This document shows positions 1 through 14,300 of a stretch of 64,000 nucleotides of DNA, in pieces. The stretch covers positions 186,001-250,000 of the forward strand of contig VZTG01004282.1 in assembly GCA_013397845.1 (NCBI GenBank), read 5' to 3'. Position numbers and translations under genes: made by a program. The notes under the pieces were generated by a model. It ran no database searches. It was not told the DNA's origin and saw only the letters and a program-made list of their open reading frames with translations. Numbering within the stretch: position 1 is the first letter of the stretch; the number at the start of each line of letters is the position of its first letter. This DNA comes from Melanocharis versteri (taxonomy: Eukaryota > Chordata > Aves > Passeriformes > Melanocharitidae).

Positions 1-1878
1 AACTCTAACCTGAACTATAACTATGTACATAATGATGGAATGCAGCTACTCTTTGGCCCATGCTTTGGAAGTCTGAAGTTTTTCCAGGCCATAAGAATTT
101 TCATGAGGTTAATCCCTCTATGGCACAGGGGTACAAGAGGTGGGAAGGAAGCAATAATACAACGGAGATTGCCCAAGCTCCCCTGAGAAGAAACAGCCCC
201 ACTACATAATCCTGCCTCAGTACTTCTAGCCCCTGCCCAGTTAATGAAGAGAATCTCTGTCAGTTGGAGAAGCTCTGCCCCTGCTGACCCTCTCCATGGC
301 CGCTCCATGTGCTCACACCCTGCCCAGGATTCTGTTGCCTCCACCCCTACTTGTTCACGTATTCCTTCCAGGACAAGTGCACAGCAGCTTCTGAAAAGAG
401 GATCACTTCAGCATATCCAGAAGTGAATCTTCTAGAATTTAAACATTGAATTCTATATCACAATAAAGTAAAAGTGGCATTTCTTCTTCCCCCAAATTCA
501 ATGGACTCGATAAAGATTAAGCCTTGTATCACTACAGCCATGTAGATCTGCACAAACCTCATTTAAGGGGTTGCCAATTTTCCAGCTGCACATCTTAGTA
601 CGTGCTGGTTACCCCGAAGAAAGGACTGTCCATATAATGTATGCAGCAAACTCCAAATTGGATTTGCAAAGTGACCTGATTAAAAAACCCCAAACACACA
701 ACATTTTAAAGGCAGACTTCTGATAGCTTGTTTAGGGCTACTCCATGGCCTGCACAATTCACCCACAGCAACTTCTGGCAGAGGTCGGGGTGAAGGCACC
801 TCTGACATTTTTACCACTACAGGGTGAGGCTTTCAGTTCCTCCTCTATGATTATAACCCAATTATAGAAATACAGGCAGAGCTTTTAAAGCACGAAACCA
901 CCACGACTTGCACATTTACTCTAATGCATTTAAAATAGTGTACTTTTGTAATTACAACATTGACAAGGATCTCAGAGGGAAGGCTGATTTTCATGAGGGA
1001 GAAAGGATACTTAGTGATTGAGAATGATGTGCATTGACATCAATATTCTTCTCCACTACAAACTCCTAGAATGAACCTCCCTGTATCTGGCATTTCAGGA
1101 CAGTGCTTCCCCCACAGCGGTCACCTCCTAGCCCAGGCTGCAGGGCACAAAATGTTCTTGCTCCCTTTCCACTTCGTGTGAAGTCAGAATAGCTTGGGCC
1201 ACCCTCAAGTGGTGAAGTGCAGATAGCCAGTGTCATGCTGAGGAATGAGGAGCCACACAGCCCATCAGCTCTGCTGTGGCACTGATGGCTGCCCTCATGC
1301 AGGTGGAGTAGTAAAGTCCCAAGTGATTCTTGCTGCTCTTGAGTGTGTTCTCAGATCTCACCCTACAGGACACAGACAGGGCTGCTTGCCTGCCCTGCAG
1401 GTGTGTTTTGAAAACAAACAGGTTGAAGTCAACAGGCCCCAGATAAAACTGCAGAAGGGACTGTGGAAGTGAAAGAAAGGCAGCCTTAACATAATGTTTA
1501 GCTTTGGACTTGGAAAATCTGTAATTACATCTTGCTGTATGTCTGCACAGACCAGAGCTCACGGAGACCGTGTACAGGCTATATTTAAATGAGCTATTCC
1601 AGGTACCACAGGCTGTGTCGTCATGGTACCAACACAGGCTGCAGATCCTACTTCTGAAACCCAGAAAACATGCAGGTAACCACTGCTGTGCTCTGTAGCT
1701 CACCAGCTGCTCAGCAGGTAACATAAAGGTAGTTCCAGGTACAATTCCACATGTTTATTTAGGCAGTGAAGTCAGTGGTGGGAGTTCTTGCTTCCAGTCA
1801 CTCTTTTTTGCTCCTGCAAAGCTACAACTATCTGTGATGCTCACTGGAAACTGAATGATTGAATTTATCAACATGGAG

Positions 1879-1992
1879 AAAACAAAACAAACAAACAAAA
1901 AAACCCCCAAAACAAAACCAAAACCCAAATCAAACTAAATCAAAACCCACCCAACCCCCCCCAAAAACAAACAAACAAACAAAACCAAAAGC
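1879..1992. repeat. A/C-rich low-complexity tract, (AAAC)n type
   Basis: About 110 bp made almost only of A and C on the + strand, with AAAC and AAACC units and C runs up to 8. Chance frames on both strands here are lysine/asparagine/proline- or phenylalanine/valine/glycine-rich artefacts. Confidence 0.9.
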
Positions 1993-3677
1993 AATACCCA
2001 AGAATTTTTCTCTAGAATTGCATAGGGACCACCAAAGGCAGGGGCTGAAATGGTCAAGGCTGGAAGCGTAGGTGGGAATCTCCCCTGAACATGTATAAAT
2101 GGCACCAGTCCAAATGGTGTTACAGAAAGAATAAACACAGTTTCTTCTTTTCCAGTCAGCTGCCAATATTCTTCATTAAAACATGTTGGTTGTGTTCTCT
2201 CTAGCAGTGACACACCAGGGACAAGATCTGGAAGAAGGCTGCCTCCTGGAAGCACTGCTGCTGCACAGCATCCTACTGGTACATTTTGTCTTTTGCTTGG
2301 CAGCCAGACGTGGGACTTGCTTTTGACACTGTGCTGGCTTTCACTGATATCAGATTGTGAGGGGTTGTTTCATCAGAAACAAAAGAGTGAAATGGAATAA
2401 GGAATAAATTAGAAGAAGGACCAAGCTGTTGTTGCAATTCTTGCAACTTGAAAGAAAAAGAGGTAAAAACCAGCAGAGATTTGATTATCAGCTTCCCCAA
2501 ATGATACTATTATTGTAATTACCAAACTCCTCCTAAAGCAGGATATAGCTACAGTTATTGCAGCACCAGAACTGTACACGGAGAAGGATACAGATCATGC
2601 ACTGTAGGACAGATATGAGGATGTTTCAGTCAGTGAAAATCTTTCTTCTCAGGAGAGGCTGGAGAAGCCAAGACCATCTTCAGAGAGAAATGAGCGTGCT
2701 GGAGGGGCCTTCTTACATGTTTTCAGACCATTGAAAGGCAATTGTGTTCATGGATTATTCTTAGCCTGGGAGAATCCACTAGGAGAAAGTAAGGTCAGAT
2801 GGGGAGTTCAAAATGACATAGGCAAGGATGTCAGCCTTTCCCAGTGTCCTATCAAGACATTAATGCAATAGCATCTGGAGCTGGGCTGCCATACCTAAGG
2901 CTTTTGACACAGAATGAACTTTGCTTTTCAAATTAGAACTGACAAATAAAACAGATTATTCATCTCTACTCAAAAAAAAAAATCTAGGCAGTATATTTGG
3001 AGCTCTGGCACTTACAGACAATGTTTGTGGTGACAAGTTTGTTATTGAAACCTGTGCCCATTTTCTCAGTTGAAGTTACAGGTGAAAGGGGAATGCCCCA
3101 AACCAAGCTAGGGGCCACTCCAACACAGCATCTGTCATCTTATAAACATGGGCTTGGCCTGATTTAGGTATTTCAAGAGATGCAGCAGAAGATCAGCACT
3201 TACTGTCAGCCTCTGCCACAGAGACATCAGTTCATTCTGTCCTTGGACTTTTTAAAAGCCAAGCAAGTAATACCCTGACCATGGAGAGAGATCTGAAAGT
3301 GTTCAGACACAACCTCTGTTTCCGTGCAGTCCCTGGAAGAGAGTACAAAAAGCCACATGCCACTGCCAAAAGAGCTGAACCTCTTTAATCTCTTCTGTGT
3401 GTGTCTTTAAAACAAATGAAAACTCACATTAGAGTCCAATGAAAGATTCCTGTGCTGGGCTGAGCCCCAGGTGAATAAGGAACCTTGGCAGTTTGAAGTA
3501 TCAGTTGCTTGCATTTGAAAGGTATCCAGTGTGGCTGGCCTATGGCTAGTGACTGTAAGCACTTGAACTTCACACTGATAAATGCTGAAGGCTTAAGATC
3601 ATGGATTATTGCTAATGGGTAAGACTAAAAAGGGAAAACAGGTTTCATAAAAGGATTCCTTGTGGTCTTTGAGTATG

Positions 3678-3747
3678 CAAAAAACCAACCAAAAAAAAAA
3701 AACAAACACAAAAAACAAAACAAAACAAAACAGAACAAAACAAAACC
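3678..3747. repeat. A/C-rich low-complexity tract, (AAAAC)n type
   Basis: A 12-base A run is followed by AAAAC and AAAC units. It has the same strand bias as the tract near 1.9 kb. Confidence 0.9.
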
Positions 3748-5619
3748 ACATAGAACCAAAGTCCAAGCAAAACCTGTACAGTGTTACCAGAGTTGTTCTA
3801 GTACAAGAAACATCAGGGATCCTACTGTGCTGAAATACATTGTGTTATTAACCAAAATTGACTGTGTAAAAGGAGACATCCAGTGTGTCCTTGCTGCCAG
3901 GACTTCTGAAATGAACAGCAAAGTATATCCTCCTCCAGTGGCAAGTCACCAAATCTAGATTAGAAGACGAATCTTCAGGTGAAGAAACCATTCCTTCTCC
4001 ATTCATTATGGACATACCAGACAGCTCCTACAAGTTAAAGGTGAGGGAGATGAATCTACCTTTAGTGAAAAACAGTTTCTTCCTTTCTTCCCTAATTTAT
4101 CATCAAAGACAATGGAGAGACATCCCAATCCAGACTCCAGAGCTCCCAGAATGGGGATGTGATAGGAGACTGCAGGTGGTAACCTCTGGACCCAGAAGAT
4201 ACCATCTAAGGCAGATGTTTACCCTCATGTACAGTGCACTCACTGGCAAAGCCCAGCCAAACCCTGTAGCCAGATAATCCCCGTTTTAAAAACAGAAGTA
4301 ATCTCTCCTGTACAATTAATATTTTCTGGAATTATGAAAACATTATATTTGTTGTTTTTAACAAAATCCCAACTCATCCTTAGTTGACCTAGATGAGATT
4401 TTTAGTAGTTTCTCACATTTCTGCATTGCAGTGCTGTTAATACATACCTGCAATAATGTAATAAAGATCAAGGGCTCAACTTGTTTCAAGAAAGATACCT
4501 GTAAATATTCCTACAGGCTTTTATGGATAGTGATCCAAATTCTGCACTCACTTTTCTCTGGATAGGAGGGAAAGATGTTCATTTAAAGCCTGTTAGATAA
4601 TTATTTTAACTTATATTTCTTGAACGCTTATTTGTGGTCCAGAAGATAATGTGATTTAGCATCTTATAAAATGTGTTAGGTTGGCTTAAGAGGAGCCACA
4701 CAATGAATCCATCCAGCTAACATGTTAAATTGGAATAAAGTTGGATTAACTCACAAGAAGAAAAACCACAAAATACTCCAGATTCGCCCCAGTGACCAGT
4801 GATTCACCCCAGGCTGAATTTCTGTTCAAGGAAGATTTTCAAAGTTACTGAAATTCTGGCTGTTGAGCAATTATTCATCTGCAGTTCTGAAGGACATTCT
4901 TCACATTCCCCACTTCTACTAAGAGCTAGTAAGTATAAAAAAATGAAAGAAATACGCAAATGAAATATTTGAGCCTCTTACCAAAACACACTAACAGCTA
5001 ATCATTATGCAGTCCAGGAAGGTGTGCTGCCATAATGTATTCAGTAATGTGTTGAAGTTCCCATTGCAGTCAAACAAAATCTGTTGTAAGAGATTTCTAG
5101 ATAGACTCCAATTAATATCACTTACAGGAGGTTGGTCTTGTCTCTGTGGGGCCAGAGCAGCTGGGGCAGCCTGTTGACTGACTGCAGGGATTTTCATCCA
5201 GCTCACAGTCAATGAGCAGCTGCTGCTTTTGGTTACTGCCGAAGGCTCAACCGTGGAATTTTCCTTGGATGGAGGCCTTGACCACCCGAAAGTGTCAGGG
5301 AGGTTCTTGGGCTTCTCTGCTACTTTCTTGGTGATGGCAGTTGGATTTAGAAGAATGGGTCAAATGGTGCAGACAACAATGGGAACTGGGACATGTTTTT
5401 GCACAGGAGAGTTGCAGAATAAAATAATGCCACTGCTACAAATTCTAACTCCAGTCTTTTCTAATTCAGATAGTCTTTAAGCATAGTTGAAATGCTTTGT
5501 ATTATTTATACTATGAGCAACCCACGTTTGAATGCTTTTTTCACAATACAGTGTCAAACTTCCTCTTAGGACGAGGATGGAATCTCAGAGTTTAGGACTG
5601 GGATTGCCTCATGTGGTAA

Positions 5620-5757
5620 CATACTGTGATTTAGTTTCCAGTTGGTAACATAGGAATAATAATTCCCTAGCCAAGGGGGGATCCTGTGAAGATGAACATG
5701 TTTTAGGCATTGAGTTAGCAGAGATACCATGACTGAATGCACAGCTATCAGAAATGC
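5620..5757 (+). mobile_element. MIR-like (CORE) SINE relic
   Basis: Diverged, but the landmarks come in the right order: TTTAGTTTCC, GTAACATAGGAATAATAATT, CCTAG, TGTGAAGATGAACATG and GCTATCAGAAATGC. They follow the MIR 3' half (CTCAGTTTCC...TGTAAAATGGGGATAATAAT...TGTGAGGATTAA...). This is an ancient amniote SINE relic, not an active element. Confidence 0.6.
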
Positions 5758-8204
5758 TGAGAGGATCTTGCAATGTTATGTTGCCCGTCCCCTTGTCCCA
5801 ATATAATGTCATGGTGGGTGACTTCTAACCCTCTCCTGGAATACATTTACGTGTGCCCTATTGACACAGCCTCGTGTCATCTCTAGATTCAATGTTTGAT
5901 ACCCCTTCTCAGGACTCACCTGCACAAACAGATCTGTTTTCACACCTTCCCTGTAGTTGTTTGAGATTCCTAAAGAGCAGGTTCCCTTCCCTTTTATCAT
6001 TACACAGAAGTCCTCAAACAATTTGCTCTCATCGATCTGTCAAGGCAAGCATACTCTGATGAGATACTTCAAACAGTATCTTCTTCCTTTTCCTCCTGCC
6101 TGTCCTCTCTGAGCAGTCTGTACATATAGACAAACTCTAACTAGCTGATGCCTTCAAAATGCATGTCAAAGTCTCTGTTAAAATCTGTCCCCCCTGCTCT
6201 GAAGCTGAATGAGTTGCAGAGCTTCTGAAAGGATAAGGCCTTGACTGCTGGAGTTTTTAAAACTATGCATCCCTTTAATCCCTTTCCCAATATGCACAAA
6301 GTACTAAAATTCTCTCCTGGATTTCATTACACATAAAAAGACATGAAAGTGCAATTTACTCCTTACTCATCAACAACTACCCATCAGCCCTAGCTCCAAG
6401 CTAGACTGTTCTGGCCACTTCAAGAAATGGTTTTGAAATTTCCATTTCCAGATTGCCCTGGCAGGTATAACTGTGACTTTGCAAACAGCTACAGCTGTGT
6501 GTGCTAATTGCTTTCCTCTAAATTATTTATGAGACGTTTTTGACTGATGAGATTTCTCACAACAGCATGTGCTAACCATTGGCAGTGGGCTCCTGAAGTG
6601 GTGGGAACTCCATCACCTGCCGAGCTGCGGAAAAGCCAGCTGTTAGCAGGCACTGCATCCCCGCATTTGCTCCAAGCTGGCAGGGCAAGCTCTACCTGCT
6701 TTCTGCTGCTTTTCCAATGACTGCTCAATAGAAATTTATGTGTAAGCATTATATCTGCACATAACACACACCCGCTACTTTTGGGATTAGATCAGAGAAT
6801 ACTGGAGACTGCCTAATTTAGATAAGGCAGAATATAGGGTGTCAATGACCTGTGGAAGACAACCCATTTCACTAAACAGGACTTTTCAAGCTCTGGTCCC
6901 AGAGGCAGCAGGGGTTCTGTAAAATGCAATTAGGACAGCTACAAATCAAGAGGCTTAAATTCGCCACATAGAAGGTAGCAGATTTACTGGAAAATTTTTA
7001 CAAGATACATAAACTGAAAAAGAATGGAAAACACGACTACAGAGAGAACAAAATATTTATAATGACCCACCACTTTACCACTGCTTATTCCTGGAGGGCT
7101 TATCTCTGTCATCAGCTAAAAACTACTTTAAAAGCTATGTCTGAAGGTAACCATAAGCCCTGTCAGTTAAATTAAAAAACTTGTATTCCAAGGACCAGCA
7201 ATTTATGTCAGTATTTTTCCTTTCCCTTTCAGATATGAATAACTGATAGGGAGAAGCAGTTGAAACCACGTTGGGTAGAAGAAAAACTTCATGTCTGGAG
7301 TTGTAGGAGCTCGACAATGAGTAGCCAGAGGAATGAAGCAAAGCAGCCTTTTAGAATTACTGCTCACTATTGGTGCTGTGATTATCTTCCCAGGAGGCTC
7401 TCAAGGTCGTTGGGTGAGCAACTAATGTGACGTCTTCAGGAGTTTCACAGCTGTGTTTAAGAACTAAGTTTAAACAGGATTCTCAGCCAAACTCTAGATG
7501 AAATTGTGCACTGGTTATTTCCCTAAGCAGTAGTTTTATCCTGCCCATTCCGTAAGTTTTAAACAATTTGAATTTAACTTGTGCTCATTTATTCTATATA
7601 TGCCAGAAGATTCAATGTTTTCTGTACAAAGGTGTACTGACCCCAGATACAGGAGTTCAGACAAGAAAGAGACGGTGACAAAGGGGACTCTTGTTTCTCA
7701 AAGGTGAGCTGGTATTTCAGAGCCAGGTCAGATATTCCTGAGCCACTCTGCTCAGTGCAGCAAAGGTATAAACTGAATTGTTGTGGAAGGTGTGCAGAGG
7801 ACAGCTCACCATAATCCAGCTGTGCATAAGGTCAGGAAGAGGAAGGCAGGGCAGAATGTGCCATTGCTCCATGAGCACCCAGAAGTTTCATTTCCTCCTT
7901 CCTCCCATGCAGTGGAGTTGACTCTCTGGCCGTTTCCTGTTCAGTAGGTGGAACTTGGGAATTGAAACAAATGTCCCAGCTTCCAGGCCTGCTCCCTCAG
8001 AGAGGTGAGCCACATGCACTCCTTGTACTTCCATGAAACAGCAGCCTGGGGATAAGGAGTTGGGTTCCCTACAGAAGAAGAGGAGGAAGCAGGGAGGGGG
8101 GAAGCTGCTGCTCCCAGCCACCCGTCACAGATGTGAAAGGAGACAGGACAGAAGGTATCTGTCTGGATCTGACACAGACTAACAGCATGGCACAGGTAAG
8201 GCTA
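5758..8204. other. Intergenic, nothing recognised
   Basis: Unique sequence between two MIR-like relics. All frames are below 90 codons and look like chance. Confidence 0.7.
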
Positions 8205-8335
8205 GGAAGTCATTCATGCCTCATTTCTCCCACCTGTAAATTATTCCTCCCCCTTCATCCCCATTGGCACATCATTATGACTGCTCAATTAATTAACAGT
8301 TTAAAAGAGCTTTGAGACATTCAGATGGAAGAAAA
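8205..8335 (+). mobile_element. MIR-like (CORE) SINE relic
   Basis: GCCTCATTTCTCCCACCTGT is followed by AATTAATTAACAGTTTAAAA and GAGCTTTGAGACATTCAGAT. This is the order of the 3' half of MIR-type SINEs (CCTCAGTTTCCCCACCTGTA...AATTAATGTTTGTAAAGAGC). A weaker reverse-oriented match (TTTATGGATGGGAAAGTTAA) lies just downstream at about 8428-8447. Confidence 0.6.
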
Positions 8336-11300
8336 GGATTTTTTTTGTATTTCTGCTTCTCCAAAGTTGCATGTATAAACACTGAACTTAGTAAGTCCTT
8401 CACTGATTATGAAGATTTACTTCCTGTTTATGGATGGGAAAGTTAAATCATGGAAATGTTAAAGCACACGTTGTGAGAAAAAACCTCAAGTTCCAAGGTC
8501 CTGCTTTCTGCATGTTCAGCTACATACAAACACAGCTTGGCTTTCACTCCCAGTCCTACCTGTGAGCAGCTACAAGTGAAGACATTCACCCACTAGAGAT
8601 CTTGTGTTCAGGATCCCAAGTCAAGTATTTCAAAACTCATCTCTCTCTAGGAAACCTAAAAGGAAACCCAAGAAAACCTGTCTGGAAGCAGCACACTCCA
8701 GAGCTCTGCCCACCACATTACACACAGCACCCTTGTGTTTGGCCACAGCTTTGGAACAGTTTCGTTGCCACTGGGGGTCAGAACCTGGGATCAGACTTTG
8801 AGAAGTGTCTGTCACATGGCTCTCCAGCACAGTGACTGTAAATCAATGTATTACAGGAGTGAGAGTTTCCCTGACCAAAACAATTAAAACTCTCACATAA
8901 AAATAGAATGCTGGAAGGAAAATCTGTCCATTCTGCACTATTATTATGTTTAACAGAAAACCCAAGTTCCTGTCAAAAACAAGAGAATAGACAATCTCCA
9001 GCCAGCTTTAATAGCAAGATCTTTTGAAATACTCAGCCATCTGTCACAGCAGGAGTGCTTGTTGTTCAGCCCTTCTGAAAAATTTGGCCTTTCTTTGGGA
9101 ACATGATGCTTTTGAAACTCAGCTCTCAGGCCCCTCCTAGGAATCACTTCTTCCATGGAAGGTCCTGCTCTTTTTGTGTCTGCTGCACAGAACTAGACAC
9201 AAAAAGCTGAGCTGTCCTCAGTGCAGTGCAGCCTGCCAGTAAAGCAGGTAGAGATGGGCTTGAAGCACAAAACTGGAAGATTGCCCAGACCTAGCTCTAA
9301 ATCCAAGGAAAAATGGGTAGGTTAAGTCCAGGACTAACTGTACTTTCATTTAATGTTTCTTATGAAAAACATTACAAACATATTTTAGCAAATTTCCAGA
9401 TGTGTGAATCTCATGAAAAGTGATCACAAAATTCTCCTTTTCCCCCAGCTGATTCTTCCAGTCCCTTCTCTTCCTTCTCTCACTATTGTTGACACTCTGT
9501 CCCAGGTGAAGAAGAGGTAACAAAGGACTCAGCAATGGAATGAACTTCTCCATGCTCAAAAAAGATTGTTAATAGTGAGACCTCAGTTTGGGGTGGAAAA
9601 AGAGCTTCCAGGTAGAGCTTTCTGGGGGTTAATAAAATCTGCTATACAGAAAGGAGAATCCAGGAGCAGGTGAATCATCCCATGCACTGGGAGCAGGCAG
9701 AGACAGCATCGTGCACAGCACTGCACTGAAACACAATCCCCCTGTAAAGACCTACATCTGGAACCTGCAGTGATTCTCCTCCACAGAACTAACATTTTAA
9801 AGCCCAGCAAAGCAGAGCACTAACCTGGACACATGCCCTTTCCTCTGCTACTGTTATATTAGAAGAACATGTTGCTGGTCTCCATTTTACCAAATATAGA
9901 TTGAGTTCCTTGTGGTTCTCTGGGACAGAGACAAACATCATGTTACCTTCAATGAAGCAAGACCTCCAACAAGTCAACGGGATATATAAGTATATTTTTT
10001 ATTTCTAAAGTGGGCCAAGAAGCTTTGAAGTTACATTAATACCTCCAGATAGAGAGAGAGTCACACAATCCCTCCTGCTGCAAAGGAAACCTCAGTAAAA
10101 TGGCTACATGAAAGTCAACAGCAAAATTCCCACCAGTTTCACTGTGAACAAGACTTCAGGCCATAAATCTGTTCTGTAAAGGGTTTCCTACCAAATGTTT
10201 GAAAATTATTTTTTCCAAAGGAAAAAAAAAGTTAATTGTTTCATTGTATTTTCTATAAAAAGCCGTAACCAAACATTTCATTTTAGATTGGGGTCAATCC
10301 CAATTAAAAAATTTCCAGTTCCCACACACATCTTCACGAAGCAGTGGAACTCTATTGGCTGACATGTTCTGTTGCTAAACTGAACTGACACACAAGAGCT
10401 TGATAATGCCAGGCAAAATATTTTGAACTTTCCAGCCCCACAAAAGAAAAAAATCAGCACATCAAGGTTCTTCACCCACCCTCGCTCCCATGTTTGCACA
10501 GAAGTACGTATGGTAATACTGCAGTTTTTGAAAGGTATGTTAAAACTACAATTCACATCACCAATGGCTACCACCTGGCACAACCCTACCAAAGTTAAGA
10601 AGTTACTCTGGAAAATAGAGCGTAATTTGGAACAGAATTCAGCCTGAAGAGCTCCATGTCCCAAAGGGCCCAACAAAACCTTCCCCTTGGCTCTGCTCAT
10701 TCCTTTTCAGGAAGAGCCCAGCGGAAGGGAGGCAGTCAGTGTGACTGCCAGTTTTGCAGAGTCCGTGAAACTCTTCGGAGACATGACCCCCGTTCCGGCT
10801 CTTGGATTTCCAGCAGAGGACTCTATTAAAAATTATCCTCTCCAGAGCCCCAACATCTTCACCCTTAACCTTTCTGAGTTGTTAAAGAGTATTCAGCCTG
10901 TAATACAACAAATACAGCAAACTTCCATTTTCTACAGCACAGCAACCTCAGAAGCTACTGAAACATAAAGTAATGGCCCAGACTTTGTTCTGCAAGGCTG
11001 AAGCCCCAGGAACTGAAAAGAACTTCAGCACTTGCTTGAGCTTAAGCACAAACTGAAATGCATGGCTGAATAGGAATGGCCTGAGGAATTATGCAAATGC
11101 TTAGATGAATCTGGGTCCAAATATGAATTACTTTAGAAGATAGAGAAGCAAGCAGTGCAATTTAATCATTTTTATCTCCTTACCAAGAATGCACAAGTTC
11201 TTACAGCTAATATTACAGCATCTTCTGCTGCTGCCAGAAGCCAAATGACCTATTCTTTAACAGTCAAGCTCTCCTCATTTTCAAACTGAAGATTAGTCCA

Positions 11301-14300
11301 TTTATGCTGAACAGTGGCACAGAATGACAATTTCATAATACACAGATTGAGAGCTATTCCACTCCCATGTTACATTACCTTGCCCTTTATCCACTGCACT
11401 AGCACTTGCAATTGACTATCATGGTAATAAGGTGGAGCTGCTTCTAATCTCCAATTTTGTACATTCTGGGGTGCTGGCAATTCATTATACACTGCCACAG
11501 AGTGACCAACTGGATCTGACCTTGAATCTGAACACAGAATCTGAGCTCCAGAAAAAGTGGAGATATAACTTATTCATATGAACAGACTGCAGTAAAGTTA
11601 CAACGTGAGCTGGGCACTTCCTTAAAATGCTGAATAAAATGAACCTCCAGCAATGGCACTGCCCAGGGGAGCCAGCACCTCCCAGCAGACTCTTGACACT
11701 GTCCACAAGTGATCCATCCCATAAACAGGAAGGCTGATTGTGAAAATTTTTCTACACATGACTAGTCCTTGCTTCTGCAAATATTCTCCCAGACGTGAGC
11801 ATTTTCAGGGTCAGATCCCACAGCTGTACTGCTAATAGGCAGTGCAGTAAGTGTCCAACACAGTTTCCAGTTTGCTCTCCTTGCAGGAATATCAGTGAAT
11901 CCATAATATAATCTCTGATTATGTCACCATAGAAAACGAATGCTTTACAGTAAGAAATCGTAACCCTTCCACACACTAAAGAAAGTCTTTATTTCACTGT
12001 GATCTGAGCAGAAATGCATTGGAGAAAGTGGAAAGCAATTAATAAATTCTGCTACCAGAAGGAGGATTGTGGTAATTACAGCACAATTGCCATAGAAGAT
12101 ATACAAAAGAGCTCACTGAGAAAACATCCCAATTTAGACTGCACAACTCCAGGGACTGCTTGCTAACAAAATACAGAGTATTTTACTTCTAGGTCACTGA
12201 TTTCAATCTGGCCTCAAAGGAAAAAATGACTGGAAGTTAATGCCAGCTGACAGTGGTGTGAAAGCTACAGGGTGGATCTCAGCCCACTTCCTAGCAGATT
12301 GGAGGACACAACCCAAGTATTTGTGATTTGTGTAAGTAATACGGCTAAAAATTCAGGCTGTGATTCAATGATACTGTAAATCCAGCTGTAGGACTCTTAG
12401 GACAAGGAGCTGATATGACACACGCAATTCTGCTGATTCCAGCTTGTCTGAAACCTTTTGACAAGTTAACAGTGCACAAACAGGTGCTGGGGTAGATCAG
12501 ATATCATTATGCTTTTTACAGCTGTAAGAAAAATCCAGGCTGTGTGTGCCAACCAGTCCAACAGGAATGTAGGTAAGTGCCCACAGCTCACTGAGATCCA
12601 AACTGCCTGGTATCAAGGGTCACCAATCCATGGCCACCAAGCTTCATCCTTCAGTGACAGCAGGTGCAGGCTGTGTAGGAGCAGGCACATCAGAGCTGCA
12701 CTGTTTTATTGCTGCTGGTCACTCTCTGAACTGGACACAAATGAAGGTGCTGTCTACACCTCCGTCTGTCCTGCGAAAGGGTGGAGGGTGCCAGATGGCT
12801 TGCAAGTCACCCAGGGCACATAAAGCCACACAGGCATTAAACAGCATAAATAGCGAGGCATTAAATGACACCATCCCTGCTGGCACCACATCCCTGCTCA
12901 TCAGTGCTCCATTCATTTAAACACTTTAAAGAGAGCAGGGAAATAGGAGATTAGAGAGATGTGCTGCTGCCTTTGATAAGCCTGAAAATAGAAGCAATGT
13001 TTGTGTTAATCCTGTAGCAGTAATAGAGAAAAGGCACGATTAACTGCAGTTGCAGGAACAGTCTAGTGCAGTCTATTTTCCCAGTGAATTTCTCCACGGA
13101 AAGATGGGTCACAGGGCACACCTGCAAAATGCATCCAGGCGTTTGTGTCTGCATTGTCCATGGCCTCTGTTCCAACAGATGGTTGGCCAAAAGATTTCTT
13201 CTCCTTTTATTTTATTTTGTTTTTTATCCTGAACACACAGGAGCAGAGCAAGCCCTCCTGCCAACAGCACAGTGAATGCAGAGCATTCAGCAATGAAGGA
13301 GTGACCTTGATTAGTGTCTAATGTGTAAAAACCAGATACTTTTCAGCACATAATAAAGTAGAAGAGTTCTGCTATGATCTGCCAGAGTTCCTTAAGCTGC
13401 TCTGAGGAATATTGTTGGAGATGCTGTCCATGCAGTCTGCTTCAGGCACCAGCTAATCCTTGGTGCCTCCACCCGGGTGGTTTCTCCTGCTTCACTGCAA
13501 GATTGCTCCTAGAGAAGAGTGTGTATTGCTTATTACATAACAGGCTATTCCTTAATCAGCAGCACAAATGTTAAGGCAGCTCTACCTGACTTGTATGTAC
13601 AAATAGAAAATGTCAACAGCTTTTAGACTCCTTATTTTCTGTCTTATTTCCCTTAAAAATGATTATATTCTGTAAGCAGTATCCCTCATTGCTGCTAGTA
13701 ATAGAGAGGAGTGAGCAGCCATGTAGGTCGGAAAAGAAGAAATTCTGGATCCACTGATAGAGAGTGGAAATATCCTTGCTGAGTGTTCCCCTTAGAACTC
13801 TACACCTTTGGGAAGGAAGCCAAAAGAGGTTGGATTAGCTGGTATGAAGGCTTGCAAGATCAACTCTAGCTTGGAAAGGCAATACCATCATAAAGGTGCT
13901 ACTGAGAATAGAGAGGGATTAACACGATGTTTGAATGGATCCACCAAGTCTTGGGACGAGGAAACATGAACAGTGTTGGCATTATGTGATTATAATAAAA
14001 TCAGGCTGATGATGGAGAGGGGGGAAAAAGTGATACCTCTCCTCTACTAAATAACAAGAAAAGAATGCTGGCTAGAAGGCTGAAGTTCCTGTGCACACAG
14101 CCACATTTCACTGGGACTGCAGAGAAAGCCCCCATTCGGGACAGACTCTGCGTTAGCAGAGGCCACAGAGGAACAGGAATCAGGAACTGGAGGTAGCAGT
14201 ACAGAAACAGAATGAACCAAGAAGTTTCCACATTCTTTAAAAACTTAGGGCACTCACAGGACAAAAGCTTCCCTGGGGGCATGGGAGGGGGGTAAAATCT

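Larger units (their letters stand above)
1..5619. other. Intergenic, no gene recognised
   Basis: Ordinary A/T-leaning unique sequence, interrupted by the two A/C-rich tracts at 1.9 and 3.7 kb and an A11 run near 2971. The longest frame (163 codons, minus strand, 1233-1724) resembles no protein family and lacks coding-like composition. Confidence 0.7.

Noticed and set aside
1859..2255. Lysine/proline-rich and phenylalanine/valine-rich frames
   Set aside because: Produced by the A/C-rich low-complexity tract.
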